A stretch of DNA of 64,000 bases, from NCBI RefSeq assembly GCF_900142435.1, contig NZ_LT670846.1:1144750-1208749 (forward strand), given 5' to 3'. The number at the start of each line of letters is the position of its first letter. Position 1 is the stretch's first letter. Under the pieces are notes generated by a model. It saw only the letters and a program-made list of their open reading frames with translations, searched no databases and was not told the origin of the DNA. This DNA comes from Thermocrinis minervae (GTDB taxonomy: Bacteria; Aquificota; Aquificia; Aquificales; Aquificaceae). A program made the position numbers and the translations under genes. Shown in pieces: positions 18,006 to 27,245 of this stretch.

Positions 18006-19417
18006 GCCTGCCTCCTGGCGTTTTTATAACCATACAGAATGTATATGGCCATACCTATAAGGCACCACAACAAAAACCTCTTCCACGTGAGAGCAGGAAG
18101 AGCAGAAACAACTAGCATTATTAGGAATAGATTTATGGGCACTAGCAAGTAAGCCATGGGTACTGTGTAGCCACATGGCGGCGCTTTCTTGAGCCTAAGG
18201 TAGAGTACTGCAACACCCACCGTAAAGTAGGCAAACAGTGTACCTACGTTCACAAGCTCGGCAAGCTGTGTGAGAGGTACAAAACCAGCAATCAGGGCTA
18301 TAAAAAGCCCTCCAACCAATGTGGCCACATGGGGTGTCTTGTACTTAGGATGGATCTCTGCCAATTTACTAAAGAGTAATCCATCTCTGGCAAGGGCATA
18401 AACAACCCTTGTAAAACCAAGCCCCATGGTTATCATCACGCTCGTTATGGTTATGATGGCACCTATGGCTATTATGTTACCTATCAAGGTATGGCTGTGC
18501 ATGTACATAGCCTTGGCAAGAGGTTCCGCCACATCCAGTTCTTTGTAAGGTGCAATGCCCGTCAGAGTAAAGCTAACAGATATGTACAGGAAGGTACTTA
18601 TGAGCATTGCGAACATTATGCCTAAGGGCACGGTTTTTGTGGGGTTCTTAGCCTCTTCCGCCACGGTAGATACAGCGTCAAACCCAAGGTATGCAAATAT
18701 GACTATGCTAGCCGCTCTCAGGATACCAAACCATCCATAAGCATCCTCTCCCATGCTGTTCTTACCAGGAGGGGGTATAAAAGGTGTAAGATTAGAAAGG
18801 TCTATGCCTATGAAGAAAAGTCCGGTAGCCAAGAAAAGACCTAGAGTAAAGAGCTTTACCATCACTATGAATAGATTCACACGAGCAGATTCCTTCACTC
18901 CCCTGTAGAGGAGACCAAACACAACTAGGACAGCCAAAAAGGCAAAGAGGTCAAAGTAAGTACCTTTTTGTGGCTCGTAGGCTCCGGATATAACCTTAGG
19001 TATACTCAGACCCAACTCCTTTTCCAGTATGCTACGCATGTATCCGGACCATCCTGCAGAAACGGCAGCTACCGAGAGTCCATACTCTAGCACAAGGTTC
19101 CACCCTACCAGCCAAGCCAAGATTTCTCCAAGGGTGGCGTATGTGTAGCTGTAGGCACTTCCTGCCACGGGATAGCGCGTGCTGAGCTCTGAATATATAA
19201 GAGCACTTATGGCTGTTGTTACACCAGCTAGAATAAAGGATAAAACTACAGCTGGACCAGCATAGTTAGCTGCTACCTTACCAGTTATGACGAAGATTCC
19301 GGCACCTATTATAGCGCCGATGCCTATGCTCGTCAGGTCTAAGACTCCAAGCTTGGGTTCAAAGACAGAACATTCACTTTCGTAGTACTTTTTTCTAAAA
19401 AGCTCTTTGATAACCAT
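18002..19417 (-). CDS. APC-superfamily amino acid permease
   Basis: This 471-residue secondary transporter has about 12 hydrophobic spans. The N-terminal [15 protein letters not shown] is the APC substrate-binding signature, and [29 protein letters not shown] fits the cationic amino acid transporter subgroup. A role in amino acid uptake or exchange at the inner membrane is inferred; the substrate cannot be read. The ATG at 19417 has TATAAT (19431-19426 minus) 8 bases upstream and no Shine-Dalgarno sequence. Confidence 0.9.
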   Translation of the reverse strand: MVIKELFRKKYYESECSVFEPKLGVLDLTSIGIGAIIGAGIFVITGKVAANYAGPAVVLSFILAGVTTAISALIYSELSTRYPVAGSAYSYTYATLGEILAWLVGWNLVLEYGLSVAAVSAGWSGYMRSILEKELGLSIPKVISGAYEPQKGTYFDLFAFLAVLVVFGLLYRGVKESARVNLFIVMVKLFTLGLFLATGLFFIGIDLSNLTPFIPPPGKNSMGEDAYGWFGILRAASIVIFAYLGFDAVSTVAEEAKNPTKTVPLGIMFAMLISTFLYISVSFTLTGIAPYKELDVAEPLAKAMYMHSHTLIGNIIAIGAIITITSVMITMGLGFTRVVYALARDGLLFSKLAEIHPKYKTPHVATLVGGLFIALIAGFVPLTQLAELVNVGTLFAYFTVGVAVLYLRLKKAPPCGYTVPMAYLLVPINLFLIMLVVSALPALTWKRFLLWCLIGMAIYILYGYKNARRQA

Positions 19418-19434
19418 AAAGTAAAATTATAAAC
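19418..19434. promoter_or_regulatory. 17-base divergent leaderless promoter
   Basis: The whole gap between two start codons is 17 bases. It holds TATAAT on the minus strand (19431-19426, 8 bases before the permease ATG) and TAAAAT on the plus strand (19422-19427, 7 bases before the PsiE-like ATG). The two hexamers overlap by two bases. Upstream promoter elements must lie inside the opposite coding regions. Confidence 0.65.
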
Positions 19435-19842
19435 ATGCAAGAACTGGTTTTAAAAGTTTACAGAATCTTTATCCGCATCGCCTTTAACGTAACTCTGGTA
19501 ATACTTATAGTTGCCCTCTTTATAGGTCTTGCAAGGACTACACTAGAATTGGGTTTAACCGTAACAGAGGAAACGGTTAGACTAGGTTTTAAAGAGCTTG
19601 TAACAAATGTGCTATCACTTGTTGTAGTTCTTGAACTAATAAGAGCTTTTATAGACTTCTTTGAGTACGACAGAATAAGGGTTGATATACTTATGGATGT
19701 TCTGCTTGCATTCCTTACCAGAGAATTTATGCTGAAGCTCTTTGAGGGGAAAATGTCTGGTCTGGACGTGTTTTTATGGTCCTTGGGCATAGGCGGCGTC
19801 GTTCTTGCACGTATGCTTAGCCAGATTCATAAGCTAAAATGA
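19435..19842 (+). CDS. PsiE-like membrane protein
   Basis: This 135-residue protein has four predicted membrane segments (about residues 13-35, 50-68, 78-96 and 108-128). The pattern of LVTNVLSLVVVLELIRAFIDFFEYDRIRVDILMDVLLAFLTRE matches the PsiE (phosphate-starvation-inducible) family, whose molecular role is not known. The gene starts a plus-strand run, overlapping mrdA by four bases (ATGA), then a second rlpA. That linkage to cell-wall genes is contextual only. Confidence 0.75.
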   Translation: MQELVLKVYRIFIRIAFNVTLVILIVALFIGLARTTLELGLTVTEETVRLGFKELVTNVLSLVVVLELIRAFIDFFEYDRIRVDILMDVLLAFLTREFMLKLFEGKMSGLDVFLWSLGIGGVVLARMLSQIHKLK

Positions 19843-21602
19843 CCAGAAGGAGGTTCTTCTTCCTTTTTATACTGTCCCTATTCCTATACATGATAGTACT
19901 TGTAAGACTCTTTTACATGCAGATCATAAAGGGAGAGTATTTTAAGAAACTCTCCACTAAAAACTACCTCAGATTAAGAGTTTTGTATCCCGAAAGGGGA
20001 TACATACTAGACAGGAACGGAGTTAAGCTTGCTTACGATGTGCCAAGATACATGATATTCCTCGATCCACAAAGGTTAGAAGACAAAACAGAGCTAGAAA
20101 ACAGTTTAAAAACACTTAAGGAGCTTTTCGGTTTAGAACTATCCGAGGAAAAGCTAAAGACATCTCTAAAAGGATACCAACCTATACCCATAAAGAAGAT
20201 AAACACCCAGGAGGAGCTTGACCTCTTTTATAACAACAGCTACAAGCTACAGGGCTTTTTCGTGGATATACTACCAGAAAGGTTCTATCCTATGGCCGAG
20301 ACATGTGCTCATGTGATGGGTTACGTAGGGTATCCTACCGAGCAGGAACTTGCTAAGTACCAAGGAAGAATAGCCACACAGAGCCTAGTGGGAAAGGCAG
20401 GAATAGAAAGAGTCTTTGATCAAGAACTCCTGGGTTATGTAGGAGGAGAGGAGGTAATGGTGGACGCCACAGGAAGACCCATAAAGGTTCTTAGGAGGAT
20501 AGAACCCAGGGTAGGAAATACAGTGGTGCTTACCATAGACGCCCGCATACAAAAGATAGCCTACGATGTTTTCAAAGAGTCGGGACACAAAGCGGGGGGT
20601 GTTCTCATACTACATGCAAGGACTGGTGAAGTTCTGTGTCTTATGAGCTACCCTTCTTATGACCCAAACCGTATAGCAGACCTATGGGAAGAGTACATAA
20701 AGGATCCTTACAAACCCCTCTTCAACAGGTGCCTGCAAGCCAAGTATCCACCAGCTTCCGTTATAAAGCCAGCGCTAGCTATAGAGCTGTTAAGGAGAAA
20801 CACCACACAGGGTGTAGTATGTAGAGGAGTGTTCGTGTTGGGGAACGAAGATTTCTTCTGTTGGAACAGACACGGCCATGGCTTCCAAAACATAAAAGAA
20901 GCTATAGTAAACTCCTGTGACGTTTACTTTTACTATCACGGTTACTATAACCTTGGACCTTCAGGCATAGAGAAAACCCTAAGATCCTTCACCTACGGTG
21001 AAGAAATCCCTTTTGAACTAAAACACAGCAAAGGCTTTATTCCCAACCCAAGATGGAAGAAAGAGAAGTTAAAACAACACTGGTTTGGTGGAGACACAGT
21101 AAACATGTCCATAGGACAAGGTTACATCTCAGCCACACTTCTTGAGCAGTGTCTTATGATGATGGGTATAGCTAACGATGGGGTTATATACACACCAACC
21201 CTGGTGAAGGAAATAAGAGATCCGGAGGGTAAGACCGTCTGGCAGAATAAAAGAAAAGTGTTTAAAGTTGTACAAACCAGCTTGGAACACTTCGCTTTGG
21301 TTAGGGAAGCTTTAAGGGATGTGGTAAGGCGTGGAACGGCCACTTCAGCCTTCTCAAGAATAGTAGACATAGCGGGTAAAACTGGGACAGCGCAGGTGTC
21401 TCCTCTAAGCTCCAAGAGGAAAAACCTTCCGTACCATCTGAGGGATCATGCATGGTTTGTTGGCTTTGCCCCCTACAGGGATCCTATCTTCATAATAGGA
21501 GTTATAGTAGAGCATGGAGGCTCGGGAGGATCTGCAGCCGCTCCCATAGCCAGAAGGATACTTGAAAGGATCTACGCGGAGGGTATAAACAAAGAGCTAT
21601 GA
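19839..21602 (+). CDS. mrdA: Penicillin-binding protein 2 (peptidoglycan transpeptidase)
   Basis: This class B PBP cross-links peptidoglycan during cell elongation, working with RodA. The 587 residues show one N-terminal membrane span (residues 5-25), a dimerisation region (PERGYILDRNGVKLAYD), and a transpeptidase domain. The catalytic SxxK is in PPASVIKPAL, the SxN-equivalent is in VNSCDVYFYYHG, and KTGTAQ lies near the C-terminus. The stop overlaps the ATG of the lipoprotein RlpA gene, so the wall synthase and wall-remodelling protein are translationally coupled. Confidence 0.95.
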   Translation: MTRRRFFFLFILSLFLYMIVLVRLFYMQIIKGEYFKKLSTKNYLRLRVLYPERGYILDRNGVKLAYDVPRYMIFLDPQRLEDKTELENSLKTLKELFGLELSEEKLKTSLKGYQPIPIKKINTQEELDLFYNNSYKLQGFFVDILPERFYPMAETCAHVMGYVGYPTEQELAKYQGRIATQSLVGKAGIERVFDQELLGYVGGEEVMVDATGRPIKVLRRIEPRVGNTVVLTIDARIQKIAYDVFKESGHKAGGVLILHARTGEVLCLMSYPSYDPNRIADLWEEYIKDPYKPLFNRCLQAKYPPASVIKPALAIELLRRNTTQGVVCRGVFVLGNEDFFCWNRHGHGFQNIKEAIVNSCDVYFYYHGYYNLGPSGIEKTLRSFTYGEEIPFELKHSKGFIPNPRWKKEKLKQHWFGGDTVNMSIGQGYISATLLEQCLMMMGIANDGVIYTPTLVKEIRDPEGKTVWQNKRKVFKVVQTSLEHFALVREALRDVVRRGTATSAFSRIVDIAGKTGTAQVSPLSSKRKNLPYHLRDHAWFVGFAPYRDPIFIIGVIVEHGGSGGSAAAPIARRILERIYAEGINKEL

Positions 21603-22234
21603 TTTGGTTTCTCTTCCTGGTGTTTATAAGCTCCTGTGCTGTCAAAGTGGAAGAAAGGGAAAAGTACTTGGAAGTAAACTGTCCAAAGGTTATCAGAACA
21701 ACGGCCAGATACTGCGAATATCCAAAAGCTTTTAGCAACTTGGTACAAACAGGAAGCAAAGTGAAGGTAACAAACGAAGAGAATGGTAAGCATATAACCA
21801 TAGCCGTGTTTAGGAGAGAAGATGTAGAAGGCTTGTGCCTACCTTATAGATACTCGAATTATCTTGGTAAGGATCCCTTCAGAGCCAGGCTAGAAGTAGA
21901 GAGGTGTGGCAAGGAAGGTATAGTTAGGTGTCCATCGTACGTCGAAGGATATGCAAGTTGGTATGGGGAGCCTTACCATGGAAGGGAGAGCGCGTACGGA
22001 ACAGTGTATAACATGATGGGTATGTACGCAGCTTCCAGAGACCTTCCTCTAGGGACACTTCTGGAAGTACAGAACTTAGAAAACAATAAAAAGGTTGTGG
22101 TCAAGGTAGTAGACCGGGGACCTCTTAAAGATGACAGAATCCTCGACTTGTCTTACGGTGCTGCAAAGGAGTTGGGTATGTTGGGAAGGGGTGTCATCAA
22201 GATAAGAGCGAAAGTTTTAAGGTGTGGAGATTAA
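21599..22234 (+). CDS. rlpA: RlpA-like lipoprotein
   Basis: This 211-residue protein has a lipoprotein signal with lipobox VFISSC (Cys at residue 13), so membrane anchoring is likely. Residues ~25-105 are a unique, cysteine-containing region. Residues 110-208 form the double-psi beta-barrel: GYASWYGEPYHGRESAYGT, MYAASRDLPLGTLLEVQNLE, VVDRGPLKDDRILDLS. It is the second RlpA homologue here, longer than the one at 11858 and anchored by lipid. It follows mrdA by an ATGA overlap, supporting a septal or elongation wall role. Confidence 0.9.
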   Translation: MIWFLFLVFISSCAVKVEEREKYLEVNCPKVIRTTARYCEYPKAFSNLVQTGSKVKVTNEENGKHITIAVFRREDVEGLCLPYRYSNYLGKDPFRARLEVERCGKEGIVRCPSYVEGYASWYGEPYHGRESAYGTVYNMMGMYAASRDLPLGTLLEVQNLENNKKVVVKVVDRGPLKDDRILDLSYGAAKELGMLGRGVIKIRAKVLRCGD

Positions 22235-22239
22235 GAACT

Positions 22240-22252
22240 TATACTATTAGTC
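22240..22252 (+). promoter_or_regulatory. Leaderless promoter for slipin gene
   Basis: TATACT at 22240-22245 ends 7 bases before the ATG at 22253. No Shine-Dalgarno sequence is present, so a leaderless transcript is inferred despite only 18 bases separating this gene from the upstream rlpA gene. Confidence 0.5.
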
Positions 22253-23116
22253 ATGAGAGATTTCTTAGAAGCTTTACCTTTCTTCATAATTGTAGGTTTT
22301 ATACTGTTCGGAGTCATCGGTATTGATTTTTTAAAGACCTTGGGAGGGCTTATCATGGGTGTTCCTATAATCTTCTTCGCTGCCGTATTTCTCCTGATAG
22401 TAATCATTTCCTCTATAAAGATAGCCAAAGAGTATGAGAGGGCTGTAGTCTTTAGGTTAGGTAGAGTGATAGGTGCAAAGGGACCAGGACTCTTCATACT
22501 AATCCCCTTCATAGATCAGATGGTGAAGGTGGACCTCAGGACGGTAACCTTAGACGTTCCCACCCAGGATGTAATAACCAAGGACAACGTATCCGTGAGC
22601 GTGGATGCGGTAGTCTACTTTAGAATAGTGGATCCTGTAAAGGCTGTAGTGAGCGTAGAGAACTACATGTTTGCTACATCCCAGATAGCTCAGACTACTC
22701 TAAGGAGCGTATGCGGTGCTGCCGAGCTTGACGAACTACTCTCGGAAAGAGAGAAGCTAAACCTAAAGCTCCAAGAGATCATAGACAAGCAAACAGACCC
22801 CTGGGGCATAAAGGTGATAGCAGTAGAACTGAAGAGGATTGACCTCCCTGAAGAGTTAAGAAAAGCCATGGCAAGACAGGCGGAAGCGGAGAGGGAAAGA
22901 CGGGCAAAGGTAATAACGGCCGAAGCTGAGTACCAGGCTGCTAAGATGTTGGCTGAAGCAGCTAAAGTTTTGGCTTCAGAGCCATTGGCCATACAGATAA
23001 GGTACCTAGAGGCCATTCAAAATGTAAGTACAAAACCAGGAAACGTGGTAGTGCTTCCTATCCCTGTGGAGCTTCTAAAGCACTTTCTAAAGGATGAAGT
23101 ACAAGGTAAAGGTTAA
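22253..23116 (+). CDS. SPFH/Band 7 membrane protein (slipin, stomatin-like)
   Basis: Slipins are membrane scaffold proteins that form oligomeric microdomains, often with an NfeD partner (not seen here). The 287-residue protein has an N-terminal hydrophobic hairpin (about residues 8-28 and 35-57). A Band 7 domain follows ([49 protein letters not shown]), then an Ala/Glu-rich coiled coil ([20 protein letters not shown]). No protease domain is fused. It overlaps the DUF58 gene by 23 bases. Confidence 0.92.
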   Translation: MRDFLEALPFFIIVGFILFGVIGIDFLKTLGGLIMGVPIIFFAAVFLLIVIISSIKIAKEYERAVVFRLGRVIGAKGPGLFILIPFIDQMVKVDLRTVTLDVPTQDVITKDNVSVSVDAVVYFRIVDPVKAVVSVENYMFATSQIAQTTLRSVCGAAELDELLSEREKLNLKLQEIIDKQTDPWGIKVIAVELKRIDLPEELRKAMARQAEAERERRAKVITAEAEYQAAKMLAEAAKVLASEPLAIQIRYLEAIQNVSTKPGNVVVLPIPVELLKHFLKDEVQGKG

Positions 23117-23975
23117 CGCCTTCGGCCATATCTTCATAGGCATCACCGTCTTTTTAGGTGTCGCCGCCGTAAACACTGGGAACAACCTGCTCTACATGGT
23201 AGTGTCCGCCTTGCTCTCTTTCATGCTCTTGTCTGGTATCTTTTCCCTACAAAACATAAAAGGCCTGAGTCTTACACTTATACCACCACCTGAGGTGTAT
23301 GCAGGTACACCCGCCACCTTTACCCTCATGATTGGCTCCTCCAAAAGGATACCCTCTTTCCTTATAGGTGTTTCCTACGACGAAGATGTTCTATGTTACT
23401 TTCCGTATGTGCGCGAAAGCTCAGAGAAAAAGATAAGCCTAAGTTTTAAGAGTAGGGGTTTACATCCCTCTATAACCTTTACCATCTTTTCAGATTTCCC
23501 CGTAGGCATGTTCAGGAGGTACTATACGGTAGAAGTGCCATTAAACTTGGTGGTCTTTCCAAAGCTACTGAAGGTTGAAAACTTTCACGTATTACATACG
23601 GCTACAGGTAAGACTAAACAGAGTCTGGAGGATACTCTTCAGAAGGGGGTTGAAGAGTTTCATTCAATCAAGGAGTATTCAGGAGAGCCTGTGAAGTTTA
23701 TCCACTGGAAGCTCTTTGCTAAGACAGAAAGACTCATGGTAAGGAAGATGGTATCTGAAGAAAGAAAACCCATAGTCCTCTCTTTAGATATGGTAGAAGG
23801 TAACCTAGAAGAGAAACTCTCCAAGCTAGCTTACTTATGTGTAAAACTCACAAGAGAAGGCTATCCTGTGGGTTTAAGGCTTGGAGATGTATTTCTAGAG
23901 CCAGCTTATGGAGAAAGACAGAAGAGGAGGATCCTGACCGAGTTAGCCCTCTTCAAACAGAGCCCTCGGGTATGA
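23094..23975 (+). CDS. DUF58-family membrane protein
   Basis: This 293-residue protein has two N-terminal membrane segments (residues ~8-50, [21 protein letters not shown]). A beta-rich middle follows, and a C-terminal DUF58 region has the hallmark [30 protein letters not shown]58 proteins usually accompany MoxR AAA ATPases; none is next to it here. Function is unknown; roles in envelope or oxidase maturation are inferred for the family. It converges on pheA with 33 bases of overlap. Confidence 0.85.
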   Translation: MKYKVKVNAFGHIFIGITVFLGVAAVNTGNNLLYMVVSALLSFMLLSGIFSLQNIKGLSLTLIPPPEVYAGTPATFTLMIGSSKRIPSFLIGVSYDEDVLCYFPYVRESSEKKISLSFKSRGLHPSITFTIFSDFPVGMFRRYYTVEVPLNLVVFPKLLKVENFHVLHTATGKTKQSLEDTLQKGVEEFHSIKEYSGEPVKFIHWKLFAKTERLMVRKMVSEERKPIVLSLDMVEGNLEEKLSKLAYLCVKLTREGYPVGLRLGDVFLEPAYGERQKRRILTELALFKQSPRV

Positions 23976-25040
23976 TCCTAAGACCTTGACCATCTGCGTC
24001 CTATCTTCTAACATGCTTAAGGCCTTACGTACTGGTTCATCCTCCACATGACCTTCTATATCCGCAAAAAACACATAGTCCCACGCCTTCTTCTTAGAAG
24101 GTCTTGATTCTATCTTAGTGAGGTTTATGCCATGCACGTAGAAGCTTTCAAGAGCCCTATACAGAGCTCCAGCTTGATGCTTTACGGCAAACAGAAGAGA
24201 GGTCTTGTCTTTGCCTGTCCTCTTGACCTCTCTCTTTCCTATCACCAGGAACCTAGTGTAGTTGTTAGATCCATCTTGAATGTTCTGAGCCAGTATGTTG
24301 AGATGGTACGTATAGGCGGCTGCCTCACTGGCTATAGCAGCTGCATCATCCTGCTCTAAGACGATTTCGCAGGCTTTGGCTGTGCTTTCAGTCTCTATGA
24401 GCGTTGCGTGAGGTAAGTTCTTCTCAAGCCAGTTTCTACACTGAGCAAGCGCGTGTCCATGAGAGTAAACTTTTCTTATCCCTTCCAAGTCCAGGCGAGT
24501 GGAGAGGAGGTTTAGCTTTATTGGGATGACTACTTCCCCCACTATCTTAGTGTTGTACTCCAAAAACATATCTAGCGTATAGTTCACAACACCTTCAGTG
24601 GTGTTTTCTACAGGCACCACTCCGTAGTCTACCCTATCAGTTTCTACCTCAACAAAGACATCCCTTATAGTGTTGACCATCACATAGTTGGCCGAAAGAC
24701 CAAAGTACTCCAAGGCCGCCTGATGCGTAAAGGTAGCCTTAGGACCTAGGTAGGCCACCCTTATGCCCCCATTCCTTTCCAAAGATAGACACATAGACAT
24801 GATCTCTCTAAAGATGTGGGCCACTGCCTTGGATGGTATCTGCTCCGAGTATAGCTCCTTGTTTAACCTTATAACCCTCTCTAAAACTTCTCTCTCCCTC
24901 TCTGGAGAGTGGAGATGAACACCTTCTTTCCTCTTTGCCTCCCCTATGATCTTAGCGATCCTAGCTCTCTCGTTGAGCAGTCTTAATATCTCTTCATCTA
25001 TCTTGTCTATCTGGGCACGTAAATCTTTTATACTCTCCAT
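23943..25040 (-). CDS. pheA: Bifunctional chorismate mutase / prephenate dehydratase
   Basis: It converts chorismate to prephenate and then to phenylpyruvate for phenylalanine. The 365 residues hold an AroQ mutase domain (residues 1-85, LRAQIDKIDEEILRLLNERARIA), a prephenate dehydratase domain (~95-270, VAYLGPKATFTHQAA and the NNYTRFLVIG motif), and a C-terminal ACT domain with the feedback-site ESRPSKKKAWDY. It overlaps the upstream unknown gene by 13 bases. Confidence 0.96.
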   Translation of the reverse strand: MESIKDLRAQIDKIDEEILRLLNERARIAKIIGEAKRKEGVHLHSPEREREVLERVIRLNKELYSEQIPSKAVAHIFREIMSMCLSLERNGGIRVAYLGPKATFTHQAALEYFGLSANYVMVNTIRDVFVEVETDRVDYGVVPVENTTEGVVNYTLDMFLEYNTKIVGEVVIPIKLNLLSTRLDLEGIRKVYSHGHALAQCRNWLEKNLPHATLIETESTAKACEIVLEQDDAAAIASEAAAYTYHLNILAQNIQDGSNNYTRFLVIGKREVKRTGKDKTSLLFAVKHQAGALYRALESFYVHGINLTKIESRPSKKKAWDYVFFADIEGHVEDEPVRKALSMLEDRTQMVKVLGSYPRALFEEG

Positions 25041-25447
25041 GTATGATTAGTGTAATCCATACTGTGTGGATGGGTAAGTCTTCCCTTTTGTCTCCAGTAC
25101 TTCCTCCTCTTTCTGTAAATCTCCCTAAGATATTCAGGGAGCGTAAGGCTTGGATACCTACCCTTAGCTATCTTGTGCAGATGCCACCACCATTTGTTTA
25201 TGGGTTCGTCTTCCTTATCGTCTATAGGCTCGTCGGAGGTTTCAAGGAGTTCTATATACCTATGGACGCTCTGGATCAGCTTTCTGTCAGCTTTTTTCAC
25301 GTAAGGACTCTCCTCCAGACCTTCCCTGTAGACCTTCTCCCTCAGCTGAGGGATGAGTTCGGGATAACCTACGCCGTGGTTTAGAAGCAGCTCCACCTCT
25401 GCGAAGTACACATAGTCCGTATCAACTTGCCTTTTTAGCTCACCCAT
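25028..25447 (-). CDS. Uncharacterised basic protein upstream of pheA
   Basis: I do not recognise this 139-residue protein. It is charged, with an acidic patch (SDEPIDDKEDEPIN), a tryptophan-rich WWWHLHKIAKG motif, and a basic C-terminus (REIYRKRRKYWRQKGR). It has no signal peptide or membrane span. It starts at ATG 25447, 7 bases after a TATAAT, and overlaps pheA downstream. The WWWHLHKIAK segment could serve as a search seed. Confidence 0.6.
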   Translation of the reverse strand: MGELKRQVDTDYVYFAEVELLLNHGVGYPELIPQLREKVYREGLEESPYVKKADRKLIQSVHRYIELLETSDEPIDDKEDEPINKWWWHLHKIAKGRYPSLTLPEYLREIYRKRRKYWRQKGRLTHPHSMDYTNHTWRV

Positions 25448-25471
25448 GTAATTTATTATAAATTACAAAAC
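25448..25471. promoter_or_regulatory. Divergent promoter inside a 19-base perfect palindrome
   Basis: The 24-base gap contains GTAATTTA-TTA-TAAATTAC at 25448-25466, an 8-base perfect inverted repeat with a 3-base centre. The minus strand has TATAAT at 25460-25455, 7 bases before the unknown gene's ATG. The plus strand has TATAAA at 25457-25462, 9 bases before the thiO ATG. A regulator bound here would block both. Confidence 0.55.
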
Positions 25472-26518
25472 ATGACAAAGATCATTGTTGTAGGCAGTGG
25501 CATAATAGGGCTTTCGTGCGCTTTAAGGTTGCTGATCGAGGGCTACAGGGTCGCCATCATCACCAAGAACACTCAGGAGTCTACCTCTTGGGTGGCGGGT
25601 GGTATGCTTGCTCCCTTCTCTGAAGGATTAAAGGGATACATATTTGATTTCTCCTACCAAAGCTTGAAGGAGTTCCCGCAGTTTGTAAAAGTTGCTGAAG
25701 AAACAAGCAGCTACAAAGTCAGCTTTTGGCAGGAAGGTATAAGAAGGCTCGTGTTAGAGGGCGAAGAAGACCTTCTATCCATCGCTGAGGCTTATACCAG
25801 GATGGGTTACAAGCTTCATTTGGAGGAACCCACTTCTGATCTTTCTTCAAAGGTAAAGAAGGTGATTCATTACGAAGAAGAAGGATGGGTAGACACAGAA
25901 GAGCTCATGAGCGCCCTGTGGAAGGCAGCAGAGAGGTTAGGGGCTGAGCTCGTAATAGACCACATAAGGGAGGTAAGGAAAAAAGACGGTTATGTGGAAG
26001 AGGTGGTAGGGATAAAAGGATGTTATGAGGCCGAGTTTTACGTGTTTGCTACAGGTGCATGGACCGGTCAGCTCTTTGATTTACCCGTGTTTCCTATAAA
26101 GGGTCAAGCTCTAAAGGTGAAGGGTGTCAAACCCTCTATAGTCCATTACTCCTCCGTGTCTTACCTTATACCCAGGGAAAGGTACCTCTACATAGGTGCA
26201 ACGAGCGAGAGGGTAGGCTTCTTGGAAGGGGTGAGTCTGGAGGGTGTAAAAAGATTATCGGAAGGAGCCATACAGCTAATGCCAGCACTCAAGGATTCGG
26301 AACTCATATCCACGTTGTACGGCTTTAGGCCAGCATCGCCCGACGAACTTCCTATCTTTGAAACAGGGAACAACTACATAGTAGCTACAGGGCATTACAG
26401 GAACGGTATCCTTCATGGTCCCATAACTTCAAAGATAGTCCTTGAGTACCTTCAAGGAAAGAAAAGTCCCTTTTTAGACATCTTTTCCTCTGAGAGGTTC
26501 AAACATGAGAGAGGTTGA
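25472..26518 (+). CDS. thiO: Glycine oxidase ThiO-like FAD enzyme
   Basis: ThiO oxidises glycine to iminoglycine for the thiazole ring of thiamine. The 348 residues start with the dinucleotide fold IIVVGSGIIGLSCALRL, then STSWVAGGMLAPFSE, a mid-domain VFPIKGQALKVKG, and the C-terminal GFRPASPDELPIFE and VATGHYRNGILHGP, a signature shared by ThiO enzymes. No other thi gene is adjacent. A related D-amino-acid oxidase activity cannot be ruled out. It overlaps mazG by 14 bases. Confidence 0.87.
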   Translation: MTKIIVVGSGIIGLSCALRLLIEGYRVAIITKNTQESTSWVAGGMLAPFSEGLKGYIFDFSYQSLKEFPQFVKVAEETSSYKVSFWQEGIRRLVLEGEEDLLSIAEAYTRMGYKLHLEEPTSDLSSKVKKVIHYEEEGWVDTEELMSALWKAAERLGAELVIDHIREVRKKDGYVEEVVGIKGCYEAEFYVFATGAWTGQLFDLPVFPIKGQALKVKGVKPSIVHYSSVSYLIPRERYLYIGATSERVGFLEGVSLEGVKRLSEGAIQLMPALKDSELISTLYGFRPASPDELPIFETGNNYIVATGHYRNGILHGPITSKIVLEYLQGKKSPFLDIFSSERFKHERG

Positions 26519-27245
26519 AGAGCTTTTGGAGATTATGGAAAGACTAAGGAAGGAATGCCCATGGGATAGAAGTCAAACGCATGAAAGCCTTAAAAAATAT
26601 GCCTTGGAAGAGGTCTACGAGCTTTTGGAGGCCATAGACGAGAAGGATGACGGAAAACTTAAAGAGGAGCTTGGAGATGTGCTTCTACAGGTGGTGTTTC
26701 ACTCTCAGATAGCTAAGGAGAGGGGAGCCTTTACCTTTGAGGATGTAGTAAAAAACCTAATAGAAAAGCTCATACAAAGGCATCCACACGTGTTTTCAGA
26801 TGCCAACCCTGAGGAGGTACTCAAAAACTGGGAAGCCAACAAGAAGAGAGAGAGCATATTTGATGGAATACCAAAGAGCCTTCCAGCTCTGGCCAGGAGT
26901 CAAAAGATACAGGATAGAGCAAGCTCCGTAGGCTTTGACTTTAGCCATATAGACCAGGTGTTTGAAAAACTTCAGGAGGAGATAGAGGAACTAAAGCAGG
27001 CCATACGTGAAGGTAAAGGTCAGAAGGACATAGAACACGAGGTGGGTGATATACTCACTGCTGTGGTAGAGCTAGCAAGGTTCTTGAAGGTGGACGCAGA
27101 AACTGCCCTCCAGAAGGCAAACGACAGGTTCATAAGAAGATTCTCCTACATAGAGCAAAAGGCCAAGCAGATGGGAAAGGACCTCAAAGACATGACCCTA
27201 GAGGAGATGGACAGACTCTGGATGGAAGCCAAGATGTACGACTGA
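26505..27245 (+). CDS. mazG: Nucleoside triphosphate pyrophosphohydrolase MazG
   Basis: MazG hydrolyses (d)NTPs to monophosphates and clears non-canonical nucleotides. The 246-residue protein carries two MazG helical domains. The first begins MERLRKECPWDRSQTHESL with metal-binding EEVYELLEAID and EELGDVLLQVVFH. The second has LQEEIEELKQAI and EHEVGDILTAVVELAR. The 3' end overlaps the convergent queH gene by 48 bases. Confidence 0.95.
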   Translation: MREVEELLEIMERLRKECPWDRSQTHESLKKYALEEVYELLEAIDEKDDGKLKEELGDVLLQVVFHSQIAKERGAFTFEDVVKNLIEKLIQRHPHVFSDANPEEVLKNWEANKKRESIFDGIPKSLPALARSQKIQDRASSVGFDFSHIDQVFEKLQEEIEELKQAIREGKGQKDIEHEVGDILTAVVELARFLKVDAETALQKANDRFIRRFSYIEQKAKQMGKDLKDMTLEEMDRLWMEAKMYD

